A stretch of DNA of 64,000 nt, from NCBI RefSeq assembly GCF_002127325.2, contig NC_035448.2, positions 87,376,638-87,440,637 of the forward strand. Direction: 5' to 3'. Origin of the DNA: Helianthus annuus. Its lineage: Eukaryota; Streptophyta; Magnoliopsida; Asterales; Asteraceae. The stretch's first letter is position 1. Each line of letters starts with the position of its first letter. The translations under genes and the position numbers were made by a program. The notes beneath the pieces were generated by a model. It was not told the DNA's origin. It searched no databases and was given only the letters and a program-made list of their open reading frames with translations. Below are positions 38,559 to 49,853 of the stretch, in pieces.

Positions 38559-38563
38559 TGTAG
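38559..38563. other. Target-site duplication of solo LTR, right (TGTAG)
   Basis: Matches 35784-35788. Confidence 0.85.
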
Positions 38564-41500
38564 GTTCACTTATCAACAATACCATTTGTAAATTGAAATA
38601 TGACAATTTTCTAGAATACTACCACATGTAGGTCGAAATATCATTGAGCAACCACCATTCAAGAAAGTGATATTTCTCAAGAAAGATGCCGATTCCTACT
38701 CCCCAATTACCAACCTGGGAGTTCCGGCAAGTCAGGATTTTAAGCAAAGAATACAGACACCCAAGCCTGACCAGCTTTGGGTATGACCTTCTAAGTTTCA
38801 CTCGGGGTTTGAACATTCCTTTTTTCTTCATAAAAATCTTTTACCCCTTTGGCCCTTCCATCGACCATTTTCCCAAAAATATTTTTCACTTTTCCATTAA
38901 ATGCTTTTTCGATATCAAATTCTCTTTTCAGAATAGAATTGATTTGAAATTTCCACTTTCCCAACCTTTGATTTTAAATTTTCAGCCCGCAATGGTTAGA
39001 AGTTGACATCATCCATTGGCGGTACTGAGTTTTCTCTTTTTACCTCACCTTGTGGCTCCTTTGACTTTGACGAGTCAGATTCATCGCCAGATTTCACATC
39101 TGACTTCTTAACAACCCATGTTTGGTTGTTAAGATTCACCTTTCTTTTGTAAAATCTTTTTGAACATTCACCAACTTCATATGTTGAGTTTTTAAACACG
39201 TTGAAATTTTCAGTTGATGGTTCAGTTTTGTCAACAACTTTTTCTATTAGTTTAGAAACAACTTCCTGTTGGTTGCCTTTGGACAATTCCAGGCGATGTG
39301 ACCAACTTCTTGACATCGGTAACATGTTCTTGTTTCCTTTTTGTAATTAGCTCCATTCCTTTCAAACTCTTGTTTTTCTGCGAGAAATGCTTTGTTCGAC
39401 TGCTTCCAGAATGAGCTTTTCTTCTCTTCCTCAGAACTTGACCCTGAAACAAATACTGTTTTTTTGTTTTAGAAATTTTCTCATTTTTATGATTTTCGGG
39501 TGAAGTAAAACCTAAACCTTTCTTTTTGAAATTACTGTTATGGTTTGATTTCTTTTGAAAACCAGAACGAGAACTGTAACCTTTTTTCTTGTTCAATCTT
39601 TGTTGAACTCTTGAAGTGTACTTTTTAGGTTTTTCATTGAGATTTACATCTTTTATTTCATAAATATTAATTTCTGTTAATTTGAAAACCTTTTTAACAT
39701 TTTCAATTTGAAAACTTCTTATTGGAAATTCCTCATCAGAATATAATTTGTCCGAATCATTCAAAGTATATGCCACTTTGATTGGTTCGTCATTCAAATT
39801 AGATTTTGATAATAGAAATTCTTTATTGTAAACCCGTTTGACTGATGACTTTAGACTGTCAAATGATGAACTCGAACTCTCGGATTCGAATTTTGTCTCT
39901 GACTCCTCATCTCTATCCAACACCTGATCGACCACTTTCTTTATTAACTCAGACTCATGATCTGTGTCAGACGATGTGAACTTGACGTCAATGTTTTCTG
40001 GTAACTCATCAGTTGTTTCAGACTTTAATTTTATATTGACTACCTTTTTGACTTGATCCTCATTTGGTTTTCTGGGAGAATAACCTTCCCAGATCGGAGG
40101 CGGACACTTGTTATAATTTGCACTTTGTTTCTTACCAGTATCCTTCTCTTCCGGCTTCTTATCTTGAAATGCTTCAAAACCTGCAACAGTTGGATAAATT
40201 CTATCAATTAAATAATCAGAACTTGAATAACTTTGCAACAATCGTCTGATTCTTTCATTTTCAATCTTTTCAGTTTCCAACTCCTGCTTCAACTTTGCAC
40301 ATTCTTCAATATTTGATAGCCTTATGCTTAGACATCATCACTGCATTCATCATGGTTAAAGCAGCTTCTCTTTCTGAGTTTGTCTTTTGCAAACTATTCA
40401 CCGTTCTGTTCAACACATCATACGATTCTTTCACATATTTTACATCGAACAATAATTTTTCTTTCATCTCGTCGAGTTCACTATACTTCTTGCCTTTTTC
40501 TTCACAATGTTTGCAAGGTTCCAAACATTTTAGACAAGGTTTTGTGACTTCAACAATCTTTTCAATTTCAACCACCTTCTCAGCAACTTTAACTTCTTCA
40601 TTCTGTTCATGCTTCTCTTCCTGAGCAACATTCTCACATTTTACCTTTTTCTGTTCTTTTGCTGCTTGCTTCTCCTTTAGTTTCTCCAATCTATCTGCAA
40701 AATAAAATTTAAAACTTTCAGGAGATAATTGAGTTTTTCCAATGTTTATTTGTATTTGTTCTTCATCATCACTGCTATCAGTTGATGATTGATCAAAGAC
40801 TGTTGTCTTTTCTGAGCTTTCTTTTGAAGAGGCAGACTCTTCATCTTGACTTTTCTCATCATTAGCAAACACATCCATCCATTCCTTCATTAAATCTGGC
40901 TCTTGAATGATCTGTGCAATGAATGCTCTAAAATTTGAATCAGCCGGAATGTATTTATCCCAGCTAAAACCTTCTGCCACTCTTTCATCATCTTGATTTA
41001 CGAGATAAGCTTTCTTCTTTCCATCTTCAATAGCATGGGATGATGACGGCTGTTGAGCAACTTGTTGATATATAGCTTTTCGATAATAATCATTATTCCT
41101 GAACGGATTCTGAGCTCCTCCTGCTTCTCGATTGGTACATTCCCTCTTGAAATGTCCTTTTTCCCTGCATCGAAAACAAGTAACTTTAGATTTATCAAAA
41201 CCTAAAGTAGAAACATTAGCATCAGGGAAGTCATCTCTTCCTGTAATCAGCTTAAATTTCTCAGCTCTCCTCAACACACTTGCTAAACACCACTTAATAT
41301 CTATAAGCTCCATTTCCTCATCATCGATCTGATCGTAATCCTCTTTTGTCAACATAGGATTTCCGATCCTTCCTGCAACCAAACCCTCATATGATTCTAC
41401 TACTGTAGCTAGTAATGTCATATGACCTTTAGCAACTTCTTCAGAGAAATTTTGACCGTTCTTAAGATGCAACGAGATGTTGCAGTGTAACACATGACCA

Positions 41501-42435
41501 TTACCATTGTTTGAGCTTTGAGACTGATAACTTGAGGTTGAAGCATTCGGATTAACATTCGAGTATGAAGAAAATCCACTTTTGCTGATTGGACTTTGAT
41601 TAACTGATCCGGATGAGTTTTCTGCGCTGAAAGCGGTTTGGATCTTCGGACTTGCTTCAACATTCTGAACATTCCCTTTGTAATACATCTTGATGTCTTG
41701 TTGACCACTTGGATTGTTCATTCTAGCAATCTTTTGTTGTTCAAGATCTTGTCCTTCAAGTTTTTCAATGAACTGAGAAATTGTCAATTTATCATATTCT
41801 CTAGTGTTCTTTAAGATCATCAGATATGTACCCCATTCTTTCTGAGGTAAAGCATCAGCTAATTTGTCAACCCATTCTTCTCGATCTTTGTTTATATCTA
41901 ACAGTGACATTGAACGCACTAAATGACAATATCTCTCAATCAGTTTCTTTGTAGTTTCACCCTGCAAGCTAGTAAACAGATCAAATTCTTTCTTTAATAA
42001 TGATTTCTTACTCCTGATCATATCCATACTTCCTTCAAACTTAATTCAAAGTGCTTCCCAAATTGAACGTGAAGTACCATCGTGTTGAAGTAATATGAAG
42101 ATGTCTTCTTTCACAGCTTGCTGAAGTAGACTGATCATCATTTTTTCTGCCTTGTACATGTCTCTTTCTTTATCTGACAATTCAGAAATAGTTTTGATAA
42201 CTCCCACATCTATATGAGGTTTAACATACTTTTTCTCAATACACTCCCAAGACCTCAAATGATTTGCTTGAACCCAATTTTCGAACCGGTCTTTCCAACA
42301 ATAGTATTCTTCAATGCCCATCAACTTTGGAGGTTTTTGTAACGTTCCAGTTTCATTTTCCATGTTCACACTCTGAGTAATACTAACATGAGTACCCGGG
42401 GCAGTAGCAAATGCATTGTAGAACTCTTCTTCCAT
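38564..42435 (-). pseudogene. Sirevirus-like gag, nearly full length (copy B)
   Basis: The ATG at 42435 opens a UBN2/DUF4219-like Gag (PPKLMGIEEYYCWKDRFENW). A single TGA at 42046-42048 interrupts it in frame, probably a CGA-to-TGA change. The same frame then runs 573 codons (42027-40306) with a first knuckle CFRCREKGHFKREC at residues 284-297, acidic linkers, a Lys/Glu coiled coil and a CX2CX3CX2C cluster at residues 498-508. A frameshift near 40307 leads to the next frame (40292-39252), and another near 39320 falls at the second knuckle (visible as CYRCQEVGHIAWNC in the other frame). The tail runs toward 38690, at the edge of the solo LTR. More than 1,200 codons make it very long even for a Sirevirus Gag. 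Confidence 0.78.
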
Positions 42436-42440
42436 GTTTC

Positions 42441-43185
42441 TATTTTGGTCAAAAATTACCGAAGCAATTAAGTGATCAAATTAGTTAAGTGAGGTAGTGT
42501 GCTAAAAAGTGTGTCGGAAATATGCTGGTTAACTTGTTTAGGAAAAACAGTTTTCAGGATATGGCTCAGGATATTGAGCTATATCTAAGATCAAACTATG
42601 AGCAAAAAGTTAAGGAAATGACACGAGATGTACGAGGAAAGCCCTTGATCAATCTAGATTGCCGGCATAAAACCTCGGGAGCTGACAATCGCAGCTGCCT
42701 TGTTCTTCTTATTGCTTTCAACTTCAGGATACAGTGCAGGATATCGACCAGATCGCTAAGTGTTACAATGCTTTTTGTGAAAGTGAAAGTTGCGGAATAA
42801 TAAGTGTGAGAGAGTAGTGAGTGTAGCTGTGATGCCCTACTCGATCTGGTATACCCACCTATTTATAGTTACTAAATACAAACTAAAATTCCTATAAATA
42901 TGGGATGCTCCCAAATATTCCATTAATAACGTTGCAGGTCGGGAAAAGCGGCTTCAACGTCTTTATTGGAACGACTTAGACCGAGTCTCCCGGAGAAAGG
43001 GTCTTCGCGAATGTTGGGCACTTGAACTTGTACTCCTGCACACAATCCGTTAGTAATCCTGAGGATACCATTCAGGATGTTACCAATATCTTGAATGAGC
43101 ATCCCGGATATGAACAGACATTACATAATCAAGATACAAATCAAGATATTTCTCAGGATATGGGCTCAGAATTTCACCCATAACA
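42441..43185 (-). repeat. 3' LTR of T1, about 745 bp
   Basis: It aligns with the other Tat LTRs (47219-47934, 50776-51491, 54473-55189) through shared segments such as AAGCCCTTGATCAAT and AAACCTCGGG, but it is clearly a different subfamily. On the minus strand it begins TGTTATGGGTG, after a GGGGACAA purine tract. Confidence 0.75.
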
Positions 43186-43434
43186 ATTGTCCCCAAAAAA
43201 TGTTACCGTTTAGTATTCTGGCACTAATAGTTATATTTTTTACGAAGAACGAGGCAATTAAGTGATAAGACCCTGACGGGACTGGTTGTAACCACGCAGC
43301 CTACATTCACTCATTTCATCCCTATAACTTCTCATCCTCATCATCATTTAACCTTCACCGAAGAGAAAAAAGGTAAATATCTCTCTCTCACTTCCATCTC
43401 TTTCCTCCATACTGTTCAATATTCCGGTAATCAT

Positions 43435-45183
43435 ATGGCAAGACAGACGAGATCTAGTTCCGGCGACTCTGCTCCTATGTTTATTCACCTGAATATTCTC
43501 CAAGATCCGGAGAAGGAAATATGCTCTTTCGACAGTGCCCACTTGTCGGCCCTCAAAACCTCCGGCATTTTCCCGGAAGGGACGGTATTCCGGCCATTTG
43601 ATCAGGAAATCCGATCAGATATGGTTTCCGACGAGTGGTTGTGTTTCAACGCTTTTCCTTTTACCCTAGGGTTGCAATTTCCTTTTTCAGACTTCATTAC
43701 GGAGTTTTTCAACACAACCAAAATCTGCTTCAGTCAAACAATGCCAATGCTTTGGCGAGTTTTGTCTGTTCTTGATCAAATCAAGAATAACCATATCCCT
43801 GACCTTTCCATTCATGATCTTCCCTTAGCATACCAGCTTAGGTGCCATGGTTCATGTCGATTTTTGTTTTATTCTACTTCGGGCGACCCACTGATACTTC
43901 GTGCCACCAAGAACGAGGAGGAATGGAAGTCCAAGTTCTTCTTTGTAAAAAGGGACTCAATCCCTGGTGGAACGGAATATCCAGTGCAGTGGTTGAAAAA
44001 GGGTAGGAGTTAGGGTTTTAGTATGATCCTGCCTTATATCCTGTTTTATATCTTGTACTGACTTTTATGTTTTCTTGTACACAGCTGACTTCAGGAAACT
44101 TGCAACCCCCTTAGCCGACTCACAGAAGAGAATCGACGCCATTAGACTTCTACCAGAAGCTGTAAGAAGTTTTAACCCGTCTCCACCATCTCCAAGCCCT
44201 CTTTCTAGTGCAAACATGTCTGGTAAGGATCCTGTATAATATCCTGCATACATATATTTACTTGATATACTTAGGAGAAATTTTACTCCCTGTATGCAGA
44301 TTCCAGCAAAATTCAGGTTTTCCTTGATCTTGATGAACTTGACAGCTATCCTACTCCACCCGTTGTCAAGAAAGAGACCCCTGCTACCACCAGCTCCAAG
44401 CCACTCCCGGCTCCTAAGGCTAATCCGAGGACCCGTGCTTCCATCGCAAAAAAGAGGAAGGGCTCTGAAGTTAGTGCCCCAGGCTCCAAAGGGTTCTCCT
44501 ATGATGATCTTAGCTTTACCGACTCCTTGGAACCGATGACATCCTTCCTTAACAAGGTAATATCCTGGCACCGTATTCTGCATAATAACCTGATAGAATA
44601 TCTTGACAGGATATTTAAGTTAGTGACTATTGACTTATATTTGAATTTCAACTTATAGGGCCTCCAGCATCTGCTCCACCTTTACAGCGACGCCGGTGGT
44701 ACTGCTGCACTCCACGAGGCCAAGATCAAACAGCTCGAGACTACCATCATTGACCAAGGTGTTATTGCCGAAGCCAAGACTCGGCATTATGAGGACAAGC
44801 TGAAGAAGGTCACCCAGGATGCCGAGCTTAAACTTGCCACCATCCAAATGGAGCACGAACAAGCCATGATCTCTTTTAGGGAAGGGATCAAAGCCTCCGC
44901 CGTTGTCTCTCTGCTACAAGCTCGTATCAAGATGGCTAATGAGGCCAAGGAGACAGGCCTTGAGTGCCCCGCTTGGCCGGTTGAATCCTGGGTAGCTAAA
45001 TTGAAGGAGCTCGGAGGCAAGGCTGTGCCATATCCTGCTGATGCTGCTGAGTCCTCTAAGTCAGCAGAGGTGGTGGTCAAGGCTGGAGCCAAGAAGGATG
45101 CTGGGACGAATGCTGGTGAGGATGCTGCTCAGGATGTTGAGGCCGAGAAGACGGAGAAGGCTGGTGAAGATGCCGTTGTGTGA
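43435..45183 (+). CDS. Antisense four-exon gene of T1, intact; gypsy-type putative transposase-like protein
   Basis: Joining exons 43435-44002, 44085-44222, 44300-44556 and 44659-45183 gives an uninterrupted 495-codon protein. All introns are GT-AG, and the exon phases (1, 1, 0) agree with the three other copies in this window. Residues about 40-190 (FRPFDQEIRSDMVSDEW, then TMPMLWRVLSVLDQI) resemble the plant domain named putative gypsy-type transposon (Transposase_28, PF04195). A KKRKG basic patch in exon 3 could be a nuclear signal. Exon 4 is a Lys/Glu-rich coiled coil with an acidic, Ala-rich tail. The gene runs opposite to T1, between its pol and 3' LTR. Antisense extra ORFs are known in Tat elements, but their function is not. 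Confidence 0.75.
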
Positions 45184-45192
45184 GGGGACTTG

Positions 45193-45234
45193 AGTGGGCG
45201 ATGATGGATGTTTATACCTAGGCCGGAGCCCACT
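45193..45234 (+). ncRNA. Stem-loop directly after the antisense gene (T1)
   Basis: AGTGGGC (45193-45199) pairs with GCCCACT (45228-45234), and a T run follows. The other copies have ATTGGGC/GCCCAAT at the same place, so both arms changed together. It may be a structured 3' end signal. Confidence 0.5.
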
Positions 45235-45316
45235 TTTTTAGATTTGATCGTTAGTCTGTAACTCCAAAACAATTTACTTTTTCTGCACTTTACTTTTCCT
45301 GCATTTGAACAATATC

Positions 45317-45522
45317 ATGGCCAAAGGTGGAGGGATCCTGAGTTTCAGGACGAAGCCCTTGGTCATTAACATTAGTATGCTTTTTATTTTGGACAACATA
45401 ACAGTTGGAGGTGGATGGGTCTCGGTTTGAGACGAAACCTTCAACTGTTAAGTAAATATGGCAAGGAACTATTTGTGCTCTTGGTGGATGGTCATTGGTT
45501 TGAGGTGAAACCAAGAGCACAA
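45317..45522 (+). ncRNA. Three tandem hairpin modules with conserved cores (T1)
   Basis: The modules lie at 45317-45366, 45400-45449 and 45473-45522. Each has an outer stem, a 5' core GGTGGAKGG, a small apical hairpin with a GTTT loop, and a 3' core GAARCC. The outer stems are unrelated in sequence (ATGGCCAA, AACAGTTGGA, TTGTGCTCTT) but each is matched by its own partner. The third stem is perfect over 13 bp. The outer and apical mismatches are mainly G-U pairs when read on the plus strand, which suggests an RNA made from this strand. Confidence 0.55.
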
Positions 45523-45529
45523 CTTTTGG

Positions 45530-46458
45530 TATGTTAATAATATAACCTTTTTTTGGCTTTATTTCTGTTGTTATATTTTCATTACATGAACTTTACTTAT
45601 GAAAACAACTTTGTTCGAACATTCTTGGGAACACATTGTAAATGTATCCTGAAAGATATCCTGCTCAGGATACTGACACTCAATCTGTAAAATTCAAGTT
45701 ATCCAAATAAAAAGGAAAGATCATACCAAATATTCCCAAAGAGTCAATTCCAATTTTCCACCATAGGAATGTCCCCAGTGCACACTTATGAATCCGAGCC
45801 CATCCTTTAAATTGTGTGGTACATGTGCCCTGTGTTCATCATAGGAATGTAAATGTAGCCATACTCTAGCTCTACTGAATAAACCCTGAATATCTTGGGG
45901 ATAAACCCTTATATCCTGGGGATAAACCCTGATTTTCATGCGCTACAGGCGAGAGTGTATAAACTCTAAGTCTTAGAAAGGTGAAAACCTTTAAACCTTA
46001 GAGGGTATGAAAATACCCTTTCGTGAGAGAGGGTGATCAATCCTCATATACATTCAGGATCCAGGATATAGCCAACAGTAACGAAATTGTCAGCCACTTT
46101 TACAAGGACTAGTCCCGCTACCTTGAACTATCCCTGGATAACTTGCGCTCCAGGCGGGGTGTTTAAACCCAATTCGGGAGAAAGGTGAATACCTTTAAAC
46201 CTGTGAAGGAATCAGGATCCCTTAAACGTGAGAGAGGGGGCCAATCCTCTAATCTTTTGGAGTATCCCAAGTGTAAATCCTGGAGGTATATCCTGAAACA
46301 TATCCTACAAAATATCCTTAAACTAAGGTGGGTGTTAGCTTGGCTAACACCCCTCCGATGCTTAAGTCAGTAATTGGTCTAAGAGAATAAATAATATCAA
46401 ACATATATTAAAGGAGATAGAATTCATACCATCCTGAGTTAGAAACCAAATTTCAAAC
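45530..46458. other. Spacer between T1 pol and hairpins, with a 24-bp repeat
   Basis: No gene is visible. Three GGGGATAAACCCT units lie at about 45897-45931, the T1 counterpart of the tandem repeats at 50633, 54234 and 61615. Confidence 0.6.
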
Positions 46459-47218
46459 TCACTTGAAATAGAGCTTTAGATGTATAGCATTCCAGGATCT
46501 TGGTAGCATATCCCCCTCCATATTCTTGAGTCGGTATGCTCCTTTCCCTGATTCTGATTCAATCTCATAGGGTCCTTCCCACTTTGGAGCTAATTTTCCA
46601 CCTGCAGGATTGATAGTATTCTGAAAAGCTTTTCTTAACACCCAATCTCCGACTTGAAACCTCTTAGTCCTTATATTCTTGTTGTATGCTCTGGATATCC
46701 TCTGTTGATATGCTGCCATCCTTAGTTTTGCCGCATCCCTTGTTTCATCCACAGTATCTAATTCTTCACACAATGCTTCAGGATTCTGCCCAGGATCCTG
46801 AAGGTTGAATCTTGCTGTAGGTATCACCATTTCTGTTGGGATCACCGCTTCTGCTCCAAATACTAAGGAGAATGGAGTTTGGCCAGTCGCACTCTTTATT
46901 GTTGTTCTATCAACCCACAAAACAAAGGGTAGTTCTTCTGCCCATCTTCCTTTCTTGGCTCCTAATCTCTTCTTCAAGTTGTTGACAATTATCTTGTTTG
47001 AGGATTCAGCTTGTCCATTTACTTGAGGATGTACCGGGGTAGATGTGATCATTTTGATTCCCCAACTTTTGCAAAAGCCAGTAGTCCTCTTGCTTATAAA
47101 CCGGGATCCATTGTCACAAATGATTTCAGCTGGTACTCCAAACCTGGTCAGGATATTTCTCTTTATGAAGGATACTACTTCTTGGTCTCTAACTTGGACA
47201 AATGCTTCAGCTTCAACC
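46459..47218 (-). pseudogene. Integrase C-terminal half of T1, cut by T2
   Basis: The open frame on the minus strand starts at the insertion point of T2 with EAEAFVQVRDQEVVSF. It then includes the second catalytic Asp (CDNGS) and the Glu (GQAES) of the DD35E core, the GKGAYRL C-terminal domain and a stop at 46459-46461. It is closely similar to the T4 integrase at 60350-61105. The first part of the core and everything upstream are missing from this side. They should lie beyond the window if T2 merely interrupts the gene. The retained part has no internal stop that I can see. Confidence 0.85.
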
Positions 47219-47934
47219 TGTTTTGGTCAAAAATCAGACGAGGATAATGCAACCAAACTCTTTGTTACGGGGTATGATGCTTGAATTGGTAAACAACAAT
47301 AAGGATCACTTAGATATGAATTGCACAAGTGACACAAAGATTTATACGAGGAAAAAGCCCTTGATCAATGAATGATCTCCGGCATAAAAAACCTCGGGTG
47401 ATGGAAACTACCGATCACCAACTTCAAATTGAACAATAACTCTTTACAACTTCGGATAATAGCGAGCTAGGTACAAGGATCACTATGGTGTACCGTGCAG
47501 AAATGTGTAAAAATTGCTAAGTGTTTTGCTGTATGCTCAAGAGTGCTGTTGTACGAGTGTGTGTAGCCAAAATTAGCCAAGTGTTTTTAAAACTAGCTCG
47601 CTACCCCTTTAAAAATAGAAGTTAACTAGCCTAACTAACTGTCCGCAATTCGTGCCTTGCTCCCACGTTCTCCACAACGTCCATTTTCAGTCAAACACGT
47701 GCGAAATAACCGTGGAATATTCCTTAGTAACGTTGCCAAGACCAAGTCCAACTTGTTACTCCTGCAAAACAATACGAAATTCAAAGTGAACAATCGTTAG
47801 TATAAGGATCCTTAGGGTGATCCATGATCCTGATCCTGAAGCACTTCTGAGGATCACTATCTGTCACAGAAGTAAGGATCACTAAAAGGATAACACATGA
47901 GGATCACAGGCTACTAGAAAATCCTCCCCTAACA
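47219..47934 (-). repeat. 3' LTR of T2, 716 bp
   Basis: On the minus strand it begins TGTTAGGGGAGG and ends GACCAAAACA. It is homologous to 50776-51491 and 54473-55189. Confidence 0.85.
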
Positions 47935-48052
47935 ATTGCCCCCAAAATATAAGGAGTAATTATGTAAAATAAATGAGTTATATTTTGTTGATCTTATCTG
48001 CAACTAACTAACGGATATATAGCCGTTTAAATCAAACTATCCGTTGCAATCC

Positions 48053-48097
48053 TGACGTCACAGAAGTGACTACCCTGCAAGATCATGATTATAAATA
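48053..48097 (+). promoter_or_regulatory. Promoter of T2 antisense gene: TGACGTCA plus TATA box
   Basis: TGACGTCA (48053-48060), the palindrome bound by plant TGA/bZIP factors, lies 30 bp upstream of TATAAATA (48090-48097), which is 143 bp before the antisense ATG. MYB-like CCGTT/AACGG sites cluster just upstream (48010-48045). T3 has the same layout. Confidence 0.55.
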
Positions 48098-48240
48098 GGA
48101 GATAGAGATAGGATCAATTTGCATTTAAATCTTAGAGAAACTCCCTTTATAATCTCATCCGAAGATCAAACAGGTATTCTCTCTTCATCTTCTTCCTTCT
48201 CTTACTCTGTTTTATTTCTTTTACCATCACTTCGTACAAA

Positions 48241-49845
48241 ATGATGCTCCGGAACTCTCCCGCTAAGGATCACCAGAAAAATAGCCCACTGAAAAGTCAA
48301 GGAATCATCAAAGATTCCGCAAAAGAACGTTGTTGTTTCACTGATCCACAAATCGATAGGATCCGCTATTGCTTCCCAGCGAACACCGTATTTAAATCCT
48401 TTGATCCTACTGCTTTGAGTGATCACGTTTCTGAAACATGGGTTGCCTTTCCTGTTACTCCGTTTACCATAGGCTATACCTATCCTTTTCCAGCCTTTAC
48501 CCAATCTTTCTTTTCTCTTACTGGCATTTCTTATATCCAAGCTATGCCTATGATCTTGAGGGTTCTGTATACCCTTGAGAGGATCATTGAGCAGGAGGGG
48601 ATTGACCTAGGAATGTCCAAGTTGGCCGAGATGTATGATCTTACTACCTTTGGATCCCACCGATACTTGTTCAAATGTAAGCCCGGTGAAGAACACCCAA
48701 TTTTTAAAGCCACTAAGAACGACGCCAAATGGAAACGGCGTTTCTTCTTCGTCAAAAGAGATTCCATCCCCAATGGAAAAGATCTACCAAGAAAATGGGC
48801 CACCCATGGTAGGATAGAGGATCCTGAGAAGGATCAACAGACAGTCCTCTACTTGTATAAGGATCACTGACACCCTTTTGCTTTTTTTGTTGTGCAGCTG
48901 TTACTGTCTCACATCTCATAGCATCTCCTGTTACTGAGGAAAGACTCGCTGCTTTCAGAAGACTCGGACCTGAAACAAGATCGTTCAAGACAGTCACCCA
49001 GGATTCACAAGAGGTATCCTCAGGCTCAGTTACCATGTCAACTAAGTATCCTGTTTAAAAATTTAAATAAATAGTCAAATAGAAATAGGATAAGGATACT
49101 TATCTTGCTTTGATTGTGCAGGTGCTGGAAAAGCTTCCAAATCTGCTTCCAAGTTCAGTGTGACCGATCTGGATAACGTCCGATCCTCCAAGAAAAAGCT
49201 TCCTGCCAGCCCAACTGCTTCAATCCCCAAGGCACCCTCCAAAGGAAGGGGAGGCAAGAAAAGAAAAGCCTCTGAAGCTGAGGATCTGCAAGGCATGCCC
49301 TTGATCCGCCAACAATTCCTTGAGTACTTCAATGAGGTAAGGATCACTATCCCTGCTTAGGTATCCAGCTTACTTACGGATCACCCTGTCTTGAACTATT
49401 CTCTATCCTTTTTGCAGAAATTTGCCGAGATTGAGGACTATGTGGGGAACGTTGAGGAGCAGGATAGGAAGATTGCTGACCTCCAACAGGCCGCCTTGCT
49501 CAATGATCTCAAAATTGCTGACCTCCAGAAAGATCTCCAAGATGTCAAGAATGAGATGGCAAGATGCTGATCAACTTTGATTATGAGAAGCATGAGATCA
49601 CCCAGGATGCTAAAGTCTCTGCTGCCATAGCGATGTATAAGACTAAGATACAGATGGCTTCGGACGCTCAGGATCCAGACTTTGACAAGAGCTCTTGGGA
49701 TGTGGAAGGCTGGAAAGCAAGGTTGGCTGAGCTGGACGATGAGGAGGAGGCTGAAGAGATCCTGAAGATTGAGGCTGGAAGCAGTGGCAAGGATCATGGT
49801 GGTGAAGCCAGTGGAGCTGGAGGTGGTGATGCAGCGAAGGTGTAG
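48241..49845 (+). pseudogene. Antisense four-exon gene of T2, broken
   Basis: The exons correspond to 48241-48808, 48898-49041, 49122-49336 and 49418-49845. Exon 1 encodes the transposase-like region (FTQSFFSLTGISYIQAMPMI, RRFFFVKRDSIPNGKDLP) and exon 3 a GGKKRKAS basic patch. Two faults stand out. The second intron's donor is CTAAGT where the others have GTAAGT. Exon 4 reaches a stop near 49567 after a frameshift at about 49560, then resumes in another frame (INFDYEKHEITQDAKVSAA) to TAG 49843-49845. It would not give a full protein. Confidence 0.75.
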
Positions 49846-49853
49846 GCTGCATG

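Larger units (their letters stand above)
33384..42440 (-). mobile_element. Sirevirus-like element B, pol-less, inserted in gag of copy A
   Basis: In minus orientation this reads 5' leader, full-length gag, 3' untranslated region with many polypurine tracts, then a 456-bp LTR. It lies in the gag of copy A just before the MIKNKRALLKK segment. CTTAA at 33379-33383 is the expected target duplication. Element T1 interrupts its leader at 42441, so the primer-binding site and 5' LTR lie outside the window. A reversed solo LTR is inserted at 35789-38558. Like copy A it has no pol. Confidence 0.78.
42441..47218 (-). mobile_element. Tat-type (Retand/Ogre-like) gypsy element T1, 3' part
   Basis: On the minus strand this reads integrase C-terminal half (47218-46459), spacer, an antisense four-exon gene, polypurine tract, then 3' LTR (43185-42441). 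T2 cut it inside the integrase core at 47219. GTTTC at 42436-42440 is the expected left target duplication. The text is rich in AGGATAT/ATATCCT, unlike the GGATC-rich T2-T4. No primer-binding site or gag lies in the window. Confidence 0.82.

Noticed and set aside
45317..45522. Hammerhead ribozyme
   Set aside because: The GAAA after the apical stem is suggestive, but there is no CUGAUGA box and no third stem.
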